Shown here piece by piece: positions 36,407 to 48,300 of a stretch of DNA of 64,000 bases. The stretch lies in the NCBI GenBank assembly GCA_012932295.1, contig JAAONU010000014.1:33201977-33265976 (forward strand), written 5' to 3'. Position numbers and translations under genes: made by a program. The notes below the pieces were generated by a model. It saw only the letters and a list, made by a program, of their open reading frames with translations, had not been told where the DNA came from and did no database searches. Each line of letters begins with the position of its first letter. Position 1 is the first letter of the stretch. This DNA comes from Cyclina sinensis. Taxonomy: Eukaryota; Mollusca; Bivalvia; Venerida; Veneridae.

Positions 36407-38208
36407 TCAGCCATCACAAATACCAGTTGTTTTGTTACAATGCTGGGAAGTTTCACAACACGTGTACGACGTGTATGGGCTGTATTCGCAGCAATCTTGA
36501 CCTTCTGGACATGGTTGGCTTCCACAAGTTAGTGGCTGAGGAGGGGGATAATAGGGATCGTAATTACAATAATGCCCAGTGCAGAGAGTTCCCGGTTTCA
36601 TCGCAGAGATGAAAAGATCTAAGACTGACGTTTGTTGCATTGGCGCACCATATGAAAATGGCCCTCGCCAATCAGGAGAGAAAAGCGGGCCCGACTTATT
36701 ATAATATGGCGGCCCATCATGAAAAGAAATGTTGCATTTTGAAAGTGAATGGAGATCGCAAATATTATTTTTCAAGTTTGCCTCAATCTGAAGATTAAGC
36801 CAGTTCTGTAAATAATCTCTTCTTGGATTGTCCGTAAGTTCGTCCATTAAATATCTAACATTTCTTGTGAACAATCCCTTAAACATGAGCGCATCTTCGT
36901 CACAATTCGGCTCACAAGACTCTACAAGAATACCGTCCGCATTACTCGAATGCTGCATTAAAGCATTTGCAATTTTGAAAGCCAGGTCAAGATGAAGTGA
37001 ATTTTGAGTGATCTTGTACATTTCCACCAACCCTCCAATTAAAACGCCACTATTGTAAGTAGGTCCATATTGATCGGACGCCGTGCAATTGTATGTGGCC
37101 CCATCCGTTACCAAATACGTGGTCTCATTAATCAAGCTGTTATTCATAATATACATGAAAATTCTATTCATTTTAACTAAATAGTCTTTATTCTTTGTAA
37201 GTCTATATAGTCTGCCCGACAATTGTAACATCTGAGCATTAGTTATGGTTTGTTTCGACATCATTGTATTATCGAAAAAGAAACCCCCGCCACAAGCACC
37301 GCTCTGATCCCAGCCCGTCTGCCACACCCAGTTATAGATATCCTTGGCAACCTGGAGGAAGTTGTCAAACCCTAGCACCTCATGTATCCTTGTATATGCG
37401 AGGCCGTACCAGCTCATGTCATCAAAGGAGGGGTAAGGTCCATAAGCCTCCATCAAACTATAAAGGTCACGTTCGGAGGAATTGATGACACTGACATACC
37501 GTGTGTGGGTTTTGTTCGTGTTGGCAACAAAATTTGTAAATGTCTCGAGGACAACTCCGTTTTGCCAAAATCCATCGTAACCGTTCCATATCTAGAAATA
37601 TTCAGAAAAAATATGCTTAAGAACAATCAACAGGTGTATTTAAATATCTGTTATAACCGTCAAAATGAATGCTATAATAGATCTGCCAATTCGATTATAT
37701 ATCACAGTCATAAACAAAAAAAGAGAATACTAAGGAACTCTATATTGTGTGAAACAAAGGAACAAGCCACTCTGTAAATGACAGATATATCTGCGCACTT
37801 ATGTAACCAACATCTAGTTTGACATAAGACTTAAGTAAAGTCTCCAAAATAAGATAGCTAAGTTAATTATCCCTACTATATAAAGGGCAGCTCAGTAACT
37901 ACAGAGCGACTGCAAAATGTATAAGAACGGGCCCGTAAGTAGTCAAAATGTCGCGAAATATGGTCCTTCTCTGAAATGAATTGAAATGAAAACTTTAAAC
38001 AAAATACCTGATAACTAAACAGTCCCGCGATAGGTGACGGGAACCAATTAGCTTGGTGCGCAAACTGGATCTTGCAAGCCCAAAAGGCAGCCGTGTCGTT
38101 TCCGTACATATCCAGCGTACACACTTTCGACACATCATCACCGTGTACTCCAAACAGAATGTAAAATGCTAATGCAGCAAGAAAAATGGCTCTTTTACTC
38201 ATTGCCAT
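36407..38208 (-). CDS. secreted GH76-like alpha-1,6-mannanase, copy B (two exons, intact)
   Basis: Exon 1 is 38208-38008 (67 codons) and exon 2 is 37591-36407, joined in phase 0 across a 416-bp intron (CAG|GTATTT ... TTTCTAG|ATATGG). The product is 461 residues. A signal peptide occupies about 1-23 (AIFLAALAFYILFGVHG, cut before DDVSKV). GH76 landmarks are the aromatic N-terminal IWNGYDGFWQNG (68-79), FDDMSWYGLAYTRIHEVLG with tandem Asp 124-125 as the predicted catalytic pair, CGGGFFFDNTMMSKQTITNA, PTYNSGVLIGGLVEMYK and MFKGLFTRNVRYLMDEL. Several NxS/T sites (NNSLINETT, NCTA, NISF, NKSG) fit a secreted glycoprotein. The last ~55 residues form a Cys-rich tail with ten cysteines (CPEGQDCCEYSP...TCCE...HCNKTTGIC), granulin-like in spacing and absent from microbial GH76 enzymes as far as I know. 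Likely acts outside the cell on fungal or bacterial mannan. Exon 2 is roughly three-quarters identical to copy A at protein level by eye. Confidence 0.92.
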
Positions 38209-40560
38209 GGAAATAATATCAAAAAAACCGTTTAATTGTATTCGTTCAATGATTGAAAGTGTATGTCAAGGCTTAATCTTTTTTTTTTTGTATATACGTG
38301 TTCACATTTTTAAAATGAATCTGATAATGATAACTCAATTAATGACAGGGGTTGTGCGTAGGTCCGTCTGTGTGGTTATTTATCTTAGTAGATAAAGTTG
38401 TAATGTTACACAGATATGCTATTTTGAATAGTCACATGAATTGTAAAATTGGCAAATAGGTTACACAAAACAAGGGTACACTAGTAGCATATTAACTTTG
38501 TTTGTAGTATTGGCACAACTTGTTTTATGTATATGGTAAAATAAAATCTGCAAAATATTAACAAGTACTACTAGATAAACAAGCCTAAACAATAAACCCT
38601 GACGGTAAAGGACCTCTGGTAACCGCGTATCAACAGCTAAATCATTATTGTGATTATATGACGGGAAGAAAATGGAGAAAAGTTGCAATCGAATTAATAG
38701 ATACTGTAATAATATTTCATAATAAACAGTATGCTAGCAGAGCTGTTAATGCCTATTCTGTATAAGTGTCTGTCATCTGCAGATTTATTTCAACCAATAG
38801 GCTTTTTTTCAGCATTTGTTCGATCGAGTGTTCTTTCGTCATGTTTGCTCGAACTATATTATTTCATGAGATTTTAGCGGGAAAATATCTACCGCTTTCA
38901 TTTCTTGTATACTTTCTGTATATCTAGGGTTCTTCCTTAATTTTTGTTCTGTCTGTGTATTGTACCAGCTTCTATTTAATTACTTGTGCTGGAAAGACTC
39001 AATTCTGCCAATAGCTTGTCCTTTGACACAATGTCTCGACTCACGACAAGTGGTAATCAGACAGTCATTACTTTTACGCAATGCTTAATTGATTGTCGTC
39101 TGCTACACTGTTACCAATTTACATAGTAAATCGTTCAAGTATCGCTAGGGAAAGTACTAGAAGGCTAGGAAGTGCTCCAAAGCTTTTAGCAGGACATTCT
39201 TGTAGGAAAGCACGATACTTGTTCCTCTTTGAACAATGTACAGTACGTAACACTCAGACTATAATAGAAAGACGGTCAATGTTTATCGTAACTATTCATA
39301 ACATACCGCCAGATAAAATGTCTTTTATACCAAATTTCATCTGAATATTACGCATGTGAGTAACGCATTTCGGAGCATCAAAAACGAAATGGTTCAGTAA
39401 CAACCGTTCGTTTCTCATTATGCAACAAGTCGGTGGTCACCTTCGTATCTTAAAAAGGAATAAAATCACCACCATCCTTTTTTGGCGAAAATTCAAAAGA
39501 AACAACTTTTCCATTAATGTGGGAAAGGTTTCAGTAATTTTAGATTAATCATATTTTTAGGATTTTATCCAGATTCTTTATTACAGGGGTAGTGGATATA
39601 GCGTTGGGAGAGTCATCCAAGAAATATTTCAAAACATTTCACCATACAATTAAATTCTAATTACCTTTAACATCAATGAGAATGAATATTGTGAAAAATG
39701 TACGACAAGTCGCTGGTGGCCACTTGATCATACAGTAATGACTTAAGTCCAGCCTCCAAGGGTCATTGATGGTCAGTTTTGTGGACATGTTGACGTTGCA
39801 CCTGCAGGGAATCGCACCTTTAACCACTTGTTCGCAGACAAGGAAAGTATTCATTAGATTAAAAAGAGCGCGCAGTAGTTTATTTGCCTTTGTTAATCTT
39901 ATCACGGTCACTTTGATCTGAATTCGAAACTAATGATCTGAATTTGAATTTAAAGCTAGCAGTTATGCAACGCCCCTACACCTTGAAGCCTAATGATGTA
40001 TTGGTCAATAAATTTAACAGCGGTGGTCCAGACAGGATTTGCTCTCAAAAATATCTCAACGACTTTTAAATGACGACTTTTCCGTTTCTGATGACAAACA
40101 AACAAATATTTAACACATACAATCATTGTGGTCAATTATAGAGTGAAAAAACCATCACACAGTGGAGAAAAAAAAATTAAACTTCAACTTTAGCGTAGGG
40201 TCGACTCAACCACAAATCTGACACCAAGAATAAAACGTCATTTAAGACTGCAATTTTTTAAAAACATTTTTTAAGATTTAATAATACAACCATAGAGCAT
40301 CTATACATTTTAGACGGAATGCAAATATTTCTAAAGAATTTTTCCTTTATAAACTGGTAGCTAATACTGAAAAAAAAAACAATGTTAAGGGCCATATTTA
40401 AGAACGCTATTAGTCCGAACGCATAGGAGGATGAGAAACTACTTAATACATGTAAATATTTTGCTTAAAAAATTAATGCAAACAAAAATTTTCATGAAAA
40501 CGTATTATTTTCTTTTATTACCTGACTAGTTTTTTGGACTTATAGCGCATGCAGATTTAA

Positions 40561-40588
40561 AAATAAATAAATAAATAAAATAAAATGT
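40561..40588. repeat. (AAAT)n microsatellite
   Basis: AAATAAATAAATAAATAAAA followed by TAAAATG. Confidence 0.85.
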
Positions 40589-42189
40589 GTCCGCGCTGCC
40601 TTTGAATACCCGATGTCATTAATTTGTTTCTCTTGACAAAATTCAGTTACAAACCAAACACGTCGCCACATGTGTTGAAAACACAACAGAACTCTTCGGT
40701 ACAATCTTTATGATCTGGTGAATTTTGCTGATAGAGCAATGTTTTACATTGTCAAACAAAGCTGACAAAATGTCATGACATCCGCACGTGCAGGCACGCG
40801 CCTTTTCCTGTTTTGATAGGCTAGATTCATAATATTTTTACTCTGGGTTGGCTTTTGAAGTAAGTTATATTTTATTCTGACAAAGTTTTTATAAATTGCG
40901 ACTTATGGTTCGTCTAAACAACTCATTCAAGTAGCGGTGTCACCGAGTGTAATGTGTACTTGTCTGATTTGGTTCAAAGTAGCTCACTGTAGGTCGGTAT
41001 ATATATTAATACTACAGCAATAATATTCGGTTCTTCTATTCATAAAAAAAACGTTTTGACATTTTTTGAATCGTTTCTTAATTATACTGCCATAAAATAG
41101 ATCAAGCATTGTTTGGGAACATGATCAGTGCTACAAATCGATGGTTTCTAAAAAAAAATTGCTACAAGTTTTCATGCCAGCAATGATGTCTCTTCTATGA
41201 AGAGTAGACTTGTAGTTCGGTAGTTTTATATTTATGTAGTTAATTCTACCATTATAAGTAACAGTTTATATATGTGCAAGTATAGCACAGTCTGTAATAT
41301 AAATGCAGCTACATGGTAATTTTAACTGAGACAGAAGCTAGAGCCCATCCCATCACTCAATCCCCTTTATTCACAATAGAACATTAAGCCGTGGGAACAA
41401 ACAGCTTTACTCGGTTAAACTTAGAAAAAGGCAATTGTAAGAGTTCCCGTATTGCCAGTTGGAAATGGCAAACGCCTACATTACAAACTGCATTGTAAGC
41501 AAAATTTCTATTTTATGCTTATTTCTTAGGCTGACGGCGATATTACTGTTTAATTACCTTACACTATGATGACCTCACAAGTCGCTACAACAGGCTTTAA
41601 TTCTTTCACGAACAACTTTTGTTTTTTAGTTTTTCTGTTGAGTGAAAATATTTCAATACTTTTATCTATCTTGCTAGCAAAACAGCGCCAAAGCGAGTAC
41701 TTCCGGCGTGTTTTAGGCCAAAGACGATTGTCGTACACTGATGTAATATGTCGTAAATGAGCCGTTAATTCAATTCTTACATGTTAATTGTACTTCAAAT
41801 TATGTAACAAGACATTCCAAACTTTTGTCCAAAAGGCTGAAGCTCGTTTTTCGACGCCGTACAGGTAAACCTGAAAAACATTCAGCATTCCTACAAATTT
41901 CTTTCCTTTTTTTGTTGAACGAAGGCACGAAGACATAGGCAAAGTTTGTTCTCTGTTTGAAATGCTAAGATCCGAGAAAAAAAGACAAAACAACCCTCTT
42001 TATAGCAAGAAATTATCATGACTTCCTTGACAAAGTTTTTTTCATTGTTATTTGATATTCAACAAAACTTTTAAAATGTCTTTCAACAAAGTTTTGTTAT
42101 CAAATTAGCCGACATGAAGATTACCTCACACAAAAAAAAACTGCATCCGCGATTTTTTATTGTGCAGAATATCGCATCTTTACTTGCTA

Positions 42190-42356
42190 TATAGGATGTA
42201 TATGCTATAACGGGCTGATTACACTTTGACAGCTTTGTACGCTATAACTGATGCTACAATAAATATATATATGCTATAACGGATGCATATGCTATAACTA
42301 ATGTATATGCTGTAATGGATGTATGTTCTATGACTGGTGAATATGCTATAACTGAA
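42190..42356. repeat. degenerate ~18-20 bp repeat (TATGCTATAACNGATG)
   Basis: About eight imperfect units related to TATGCTATAACTGATGTA, with variable spacing and substitutions (GCTGTAATGGATG, GTTCTATGACTGGTG). It looks like an old eroded minisatellite. Confidence 0.7.
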
Positions 42357-45300
42357 CAAGAACAAATTCATAGACAAATTTGTCCACGAACGGACAGATG
42401 GAAGAAAGGAGCGACCAAAGAACCGGGCTCTAGCATTGTTGCAATATACTCACTTCTTAGGGTATAACAAGTAATCTTCAAGTTCACAGTACCAAATGAC
42501 ATCGAATAAAAGTATGTCAAAATATTCAAGAAATGATAGTTTATGTTACTCATCAAACAAAACTTAAGCGTATATTAACTGAGATAATTGTGGTTAAATT
42601 CCAGGTTCTCTGACCAAGTTGCGTGCATGTTTTAATTAAAAGCATTTTTATTGCAACCATAATTTCGAACTTCGGTTATTTTGGTTTCATGTGGCGTCCT
42701 TTTCTGACGTTAAAAAGCTTAAACAAAGCCAGACTGAACTATACTCGTTGTGAATAAGGCAAATAATGAACCAACAAGGGATGGTTAATTTGAAATTTTT
42801 TCATCCTTCAAATGTTCTTAAGCTATGAGGCGAAAATGCCTCAGAATATAAGAAACGTGGAGGAGCTCCGTGTTCTATCTCGTGCATATTTTACGACATT
42901 GTATTAACACAGAGCTGAGCTATAAATTTCTCATTAATATACAAGCTGAATGATCCTTATTGCAGATTTAATGCCGTTATTGTATAGACATTAAAGTTTT
43001 GATGTGCCTTGTTTCTTATTGTATAAAAATTCCAAGCACTTTTAAGAAAACACTGATCCGTCTGTGTTGTATCAAAGCAAGACCATCTGCCAAAAGCGTC
43101 TGACAACGTGGATTTATTTTATGATTCGAAAAGGATTGTAAAAATAATACCAGTACATTGATACGATATTTATGAATATTATCATTTTATACAGTGAGGT
43201 TCTTTCGGGTAGGCTGCGTTGGTATTAAGAGTTTTCATGTCAAACACTGATTGCTTCCCAACTTTGCTGAAAGACATCAACAAAATCATTCATGGTTTAA
43301 ATACAATTAAACTTCAGACTCAGTCGATGTTATAAAGAGTAACACACAATTTAAATGCAACGTAAGCGAAAAACAATGTTATATTTTTTCAATCATCATG
43401 GATGAAAATATTAGCACGTGACCTGACTTCAGCAAATATGTTTGACAGTACATTTGTTTGTAAGACTACACAATGCCTAAGCATTTCACAAAATACGTCA
43501 AAACATCAAGGTCACCTCTGGTAAACATCAAAGTCACCTAGTAAACATGCTTCGTATATCATTATTTTGTCAAACTTTACGTATGGCGTTATTAAATATC
43601 AATTTGAAACGCCTCTGAGCGGTTCCTTGCCAAAACCGGTAAATTTTCTTAAAAGGAATGCAAAAGCCACATTTATGGACAGAAACTACGTTGTAATAAA
43701 GGCAATATAACTTTTATTTTCTTCAGCGTAACTCGAACAGCCAATAAGCATGCGAAGGAGCAGAAATAATTTCAAAAACTATTTGTCGTAGACTGGGATG
43801 TATATAAATGAAATTTTACAATTTTCTTATTTCCAAAATTGCTCAACGCTTTCAAAATTTCACTGTCAATCTCTAGACGAAATAATGTCGAATAAAAGCA
43901 TGCTGTGTCAAATTAATCAGCCCACGCTTTGGACATTTTGCAAGACCCCGTAAACAACAATTCTCAAATTTCAAGAAAAAATAAGTACCTTATCCGAAAT
44001 ATGGAGACTCCTTGAATTAAACACGTCAATATGCATGTTTCAGCCGACTTTTCATGTGTTAGAAAACATGCCTGAGAAATTCTTGGCGTTCAAATCAAAA
44101 TCTGTACAAAGTTTGTACAAATTCCCTCTTGTTAACAAGAAAAGCTAATGTTTGGACCAGATTACCTAGCATAGTATTCAGTTTCAAGAATAGACCATTT
44201 ACATATGTTTTCCTTCAGTTTATTTCTCTCAGCAGGCAGCTATCGTAAACATGACAATGTTTATCATTTTACCTACAGGGCTGTTTACAGGGCTGAATCA
44301 AAGGAAAACCATCGACTTCTAAATACTTCTACAGACAGTGAGAAGCGATAACTCCCAGACGGAACCGCCAAATTGCCCGAAAGTTCCACACTGGCCGACA
44401 AGATTATACGCTCTTACAAATATGTGAAAATAAATTACTCATTACGTTTTTTATTCTGCATGTTTTAAATAATCAAGAGAACTATTCACAATTTGTCAGC
44501 TTTTAAAAGAAATTTCTGTTGAAGATTTACGATCATTCATATAAATATAATGTGTATATTATACAGATGAGTCGTAAGTCAAAGATGCCCTAGTATCTCT
44601 GTTTATTTGGAACAGAAATATTACTTTATTCAAGGTACGAAACTTTAGGCTTAAAGCTCAAAAAGTATTTACATCATTCTAAATACTTCCTTTTCTTCAA
44701 AGTTTTACTCAATACTTTCGTACGTTTTGGAATATGCGGACAAAATGTTTAAACTAAATTAAATGTAAGAGGCTCCATGAACTTCTTTCAGGACAAATTA
44801 TGTTATAAGTAAGCGTGTTTCGTACCGTAAAATAAACAATATTCGATATAAAACATAATGTCTATAAGTTTTTTAACTTTAAACATGATGCAGGTTTTCT
44901 GAAACTCTTAACGGAACTGAAGGGTAACAAAAGTGCATTGAATTATTTATTTCACAAAATTCTATGGCAGGCTGCATCTTGTCAATTACTTAACAGGCAT
45001 TTTATGATACTCAATCTCGAATACTGTGCTATAATACCATAATTAACCTTCCAGTTTCGTACTTGTTTTGTCCTTAAGTTTATCTTGTAGCAAGATTCCA
45101 TTAATGAATGCATTTGCTTTATCTGAAATGAATCTGTAACAAATAGTCCATGTAAATTCTGTTTCGTAAGTATCACGGATTAAGGCGAGGTCGTATTCTT
45201 GACTATGTAACCAATAAATAAAGGCGCCAAACCCTTAAGTAGCAGGTAAACCGCTCAAAACCAACTTTCAAAGCCATTTTCAAAAAAGGCCATCATCTGG

Positions 45301-48300
45301 TGCGCTATTTGCTTATTAAAGAAATGGTACTCATTGCTTGTCCAGCGGGTGCCTGGGATAGGAAATGGCAAATACTATAATACGTAAAATTGTAGCCTAG
45401 TCACTTCGAGATAAACAAGTACTTGAATATAGTGTCATCACGTGTTTTTGAACCAATGAAAACGCACTTACACTGCAAGTGAAATCAGATTCCTTGCATT
45501 TCGTGGAATGCAATATGAACACAAAGAGTAAACCTATACAATTAACCGATTTGCGTATTCTTGATCCAGAAAATCTTAGGTCGGACCACCCTTAATACTT
45601 CTCTGTTCGAAGGTTCGCAATTATTTACGTATCTGCGTCCGTGACTATTGGAAAGAAAAACCTTTGTTTTATTTACGTAATGCTAGCCAAGTTTATCTTC
45701 TTCATGATGCAGCCGGCACGAGATACTTCGCAGAACAGATGTTAGAGCCCTTCAATATTTGCTCATAAAACAGATAAAAAAGAAACACCTTTGGAAGGAA
45801 TAACACTCGTGTTGTAATACGAGGGTTTCAGAGAGCAGAGGTCATGAAATACAACCTAAACCAAGATGTAAAAAGTCTGCATGCGTTTGCACGAGTAAAC
45901 TGTGAAATGTGACGGAAAGCTGTTCATTTTTGAACTATTTCTATGTTAAAAGTAAGGTAAAAGATCTGAATAATGCAAGCAAAGCCAGTTACTTCAAGAG
46001 AAACAATGTTTTGATACATTAAAGATTTTGTGATAAATACCATCACTTTAAATAAACCTCGAAAGTAAATATTGGTTTCTTACGTTTCTACAATTAACGA
46101 CGACATTACTCTGCGTGTAAGAAAAATATAATTATACAGAATGTAATTTAAAGCAAATGTACAGAGAATGACATACATTTACTTCATTCAAGCTCATAAG
46201 GTTATTGAATGAAAAACAACTTTATTTTGGTAAAATGAACTTTAAGATGAGTAACTTGTGTTATGTCTGGCTATATCAACGAATAAAATTCACTCAAGCT
46301 CAGTCAAGATAACGAAACAGAATAGAACAAACGTGGAGCAAAAAATATATACATGTGAAGTCAAAACTCGTCAAAGATACAACCACGTATCCAGTATGAG
46401 AGAGGATAATGCGGAGGTAAAATCATAACACAAATTAACAAGGCATCTTTATTCCTAGTACAAGCATTCTAAGGACTTGGATAAACTGCAACACCTATAA
46501 CTCTTCTCTGATCTAATCAGGTCAAGGGCCAATAAAATATTTACAACTTGTTTGTACACAATGGTTGTATTATTTCAAAGAGGCTTGGGATCAACTTTAA
46601 TCGGCCTGAAACCTATACATTTTGTAATAAAATAGGAACTGATGGTTCACAGAAAACATACAGTTCCATCTCATTAAAGATGTACTATGCCCATCTTTGC
46701 ATAAAATACTTTTTATTGCAGAAATTAATTAAAATCTAGGAAATTCTTACTGAATATGTCTAATTAGGCTACTAGAATACACACACTATGTATAGGAAGC
46801 TGCATTCCCTTTTTCAGGTCATGTTATGTTTGTGCTTTCTTAAAAAAAACTGCGAGTTTTTTTAATGACACTATGCATTTATACTGTGTTTACCTATAGT
46901 GTGTAGAGTTTTAAACGTAGCATATCTTATCTGTGTGTACTCAAACATGTTTATTTTATATTTACATAGAGTAGGTTTCGTAGTTATTTGTACCTGAAAC
47001 TTGAGCATAATATATCTTTGAGAAAGTGCCTTTAATCACGTATATCGAAACATTCAAACCCACCAAGTTTGGAACTTCTCTATATTGAAGCGATGGTTTT
47101 CAAGTGATATCTACATGTAGTGAAGGCTCCTTTAAATATGAATCAAACGAATAGAATTATGGTCTTTGAATCTATGTCTTTGTCGCTAACCATTATTGCA
47201 CAAAAGGCGTGTATATTAAACTCTGGAAGAACCCAGGGATTCTCTCAATACTCATATCACCTAACAGGGACACATGTATGTTTCTGACTAGGAAAGCAGA
47301 GCTTCGAACTAAAAAGTAATGTTTAGGGCTTTTATTACCCGTCAGCAACTTCTGCAGGTAAATGCTTAATATACATGTATATATTAGAATTTTCGGGTAA
47401 ATACAATAGTTAAAGGCATAATAAGAGTCGACCAAACATTGCGCGCTATCAACCTTAAGAAAATACCAAAGAGTGAAATATCTTGACCATAGTAGCATGA
47501 ACACTAGAGGGGTATCGGAGGTTTTGAGTAGGGCTTGTAACAGAACTTCTTGCCGAAAAGGGCACGTGAATTTCATCTATCCAGTCAATTACCGTTGTAA
47601 ACTAAATCAGAAATAATAATATATTCTTTAAAATTTATCTGTACATACATGCAATGATATTAACATTTATTTAATGAAAATATAAGACCCTATGAAAAAA
47701 TACCAGCAATTAACTGTTTAAGGAGAACCTTGGACCGATTACTCATTGTGCTAATAGCTTATAAGTAAACAGCTAATGTACAATGATACCAATAGATCCA
47801 TTCATAAAATAGAAGAGAAAAAAATATATTAACGAGGTTGAGTACGTGTAACACAAGGAAGGAATGCAGAAAATCGCCACATTGTCAACAATTATAATGA
47901 TATCAGGTAGTCACATCAACGTAGTTAATTGTCCATTACAATTAACATCATTGATCATCAATGGAAGGATGAGTAACAAAGAACTTACACATGTCTGCGG
48001 GAAACTTTATTACATGAGTCAAACGGTGGATCATATAGTAGATCGTATCAAAATTTCGAGGTATTAGTCGGGTCAAGGTTTTGCGGAAAAGGCTCAATAC
48101 GTCTGCTTTGAGGAGTAATGTCTGAATACTTCTAGAAGGAAATAATGCCATTATTATAGGCTCAATGTATCAGTGTTTCACAACAAAAAAATGCAATATA
48201 GTCTAAACGTTTCAATGCTTTTACGAGGCAAAAATGTGTGAAACAGCAATGGTATGAAAGGATCAGAAAGAATAAAAGCAATGGCAATCAAAAGGAGCGC

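Noticed and set aside
37382..37777. 131-codon plus-strand open frame
   Set aside because: Antisense to exon 2 and the intron of GH76 copy B; no family signal.
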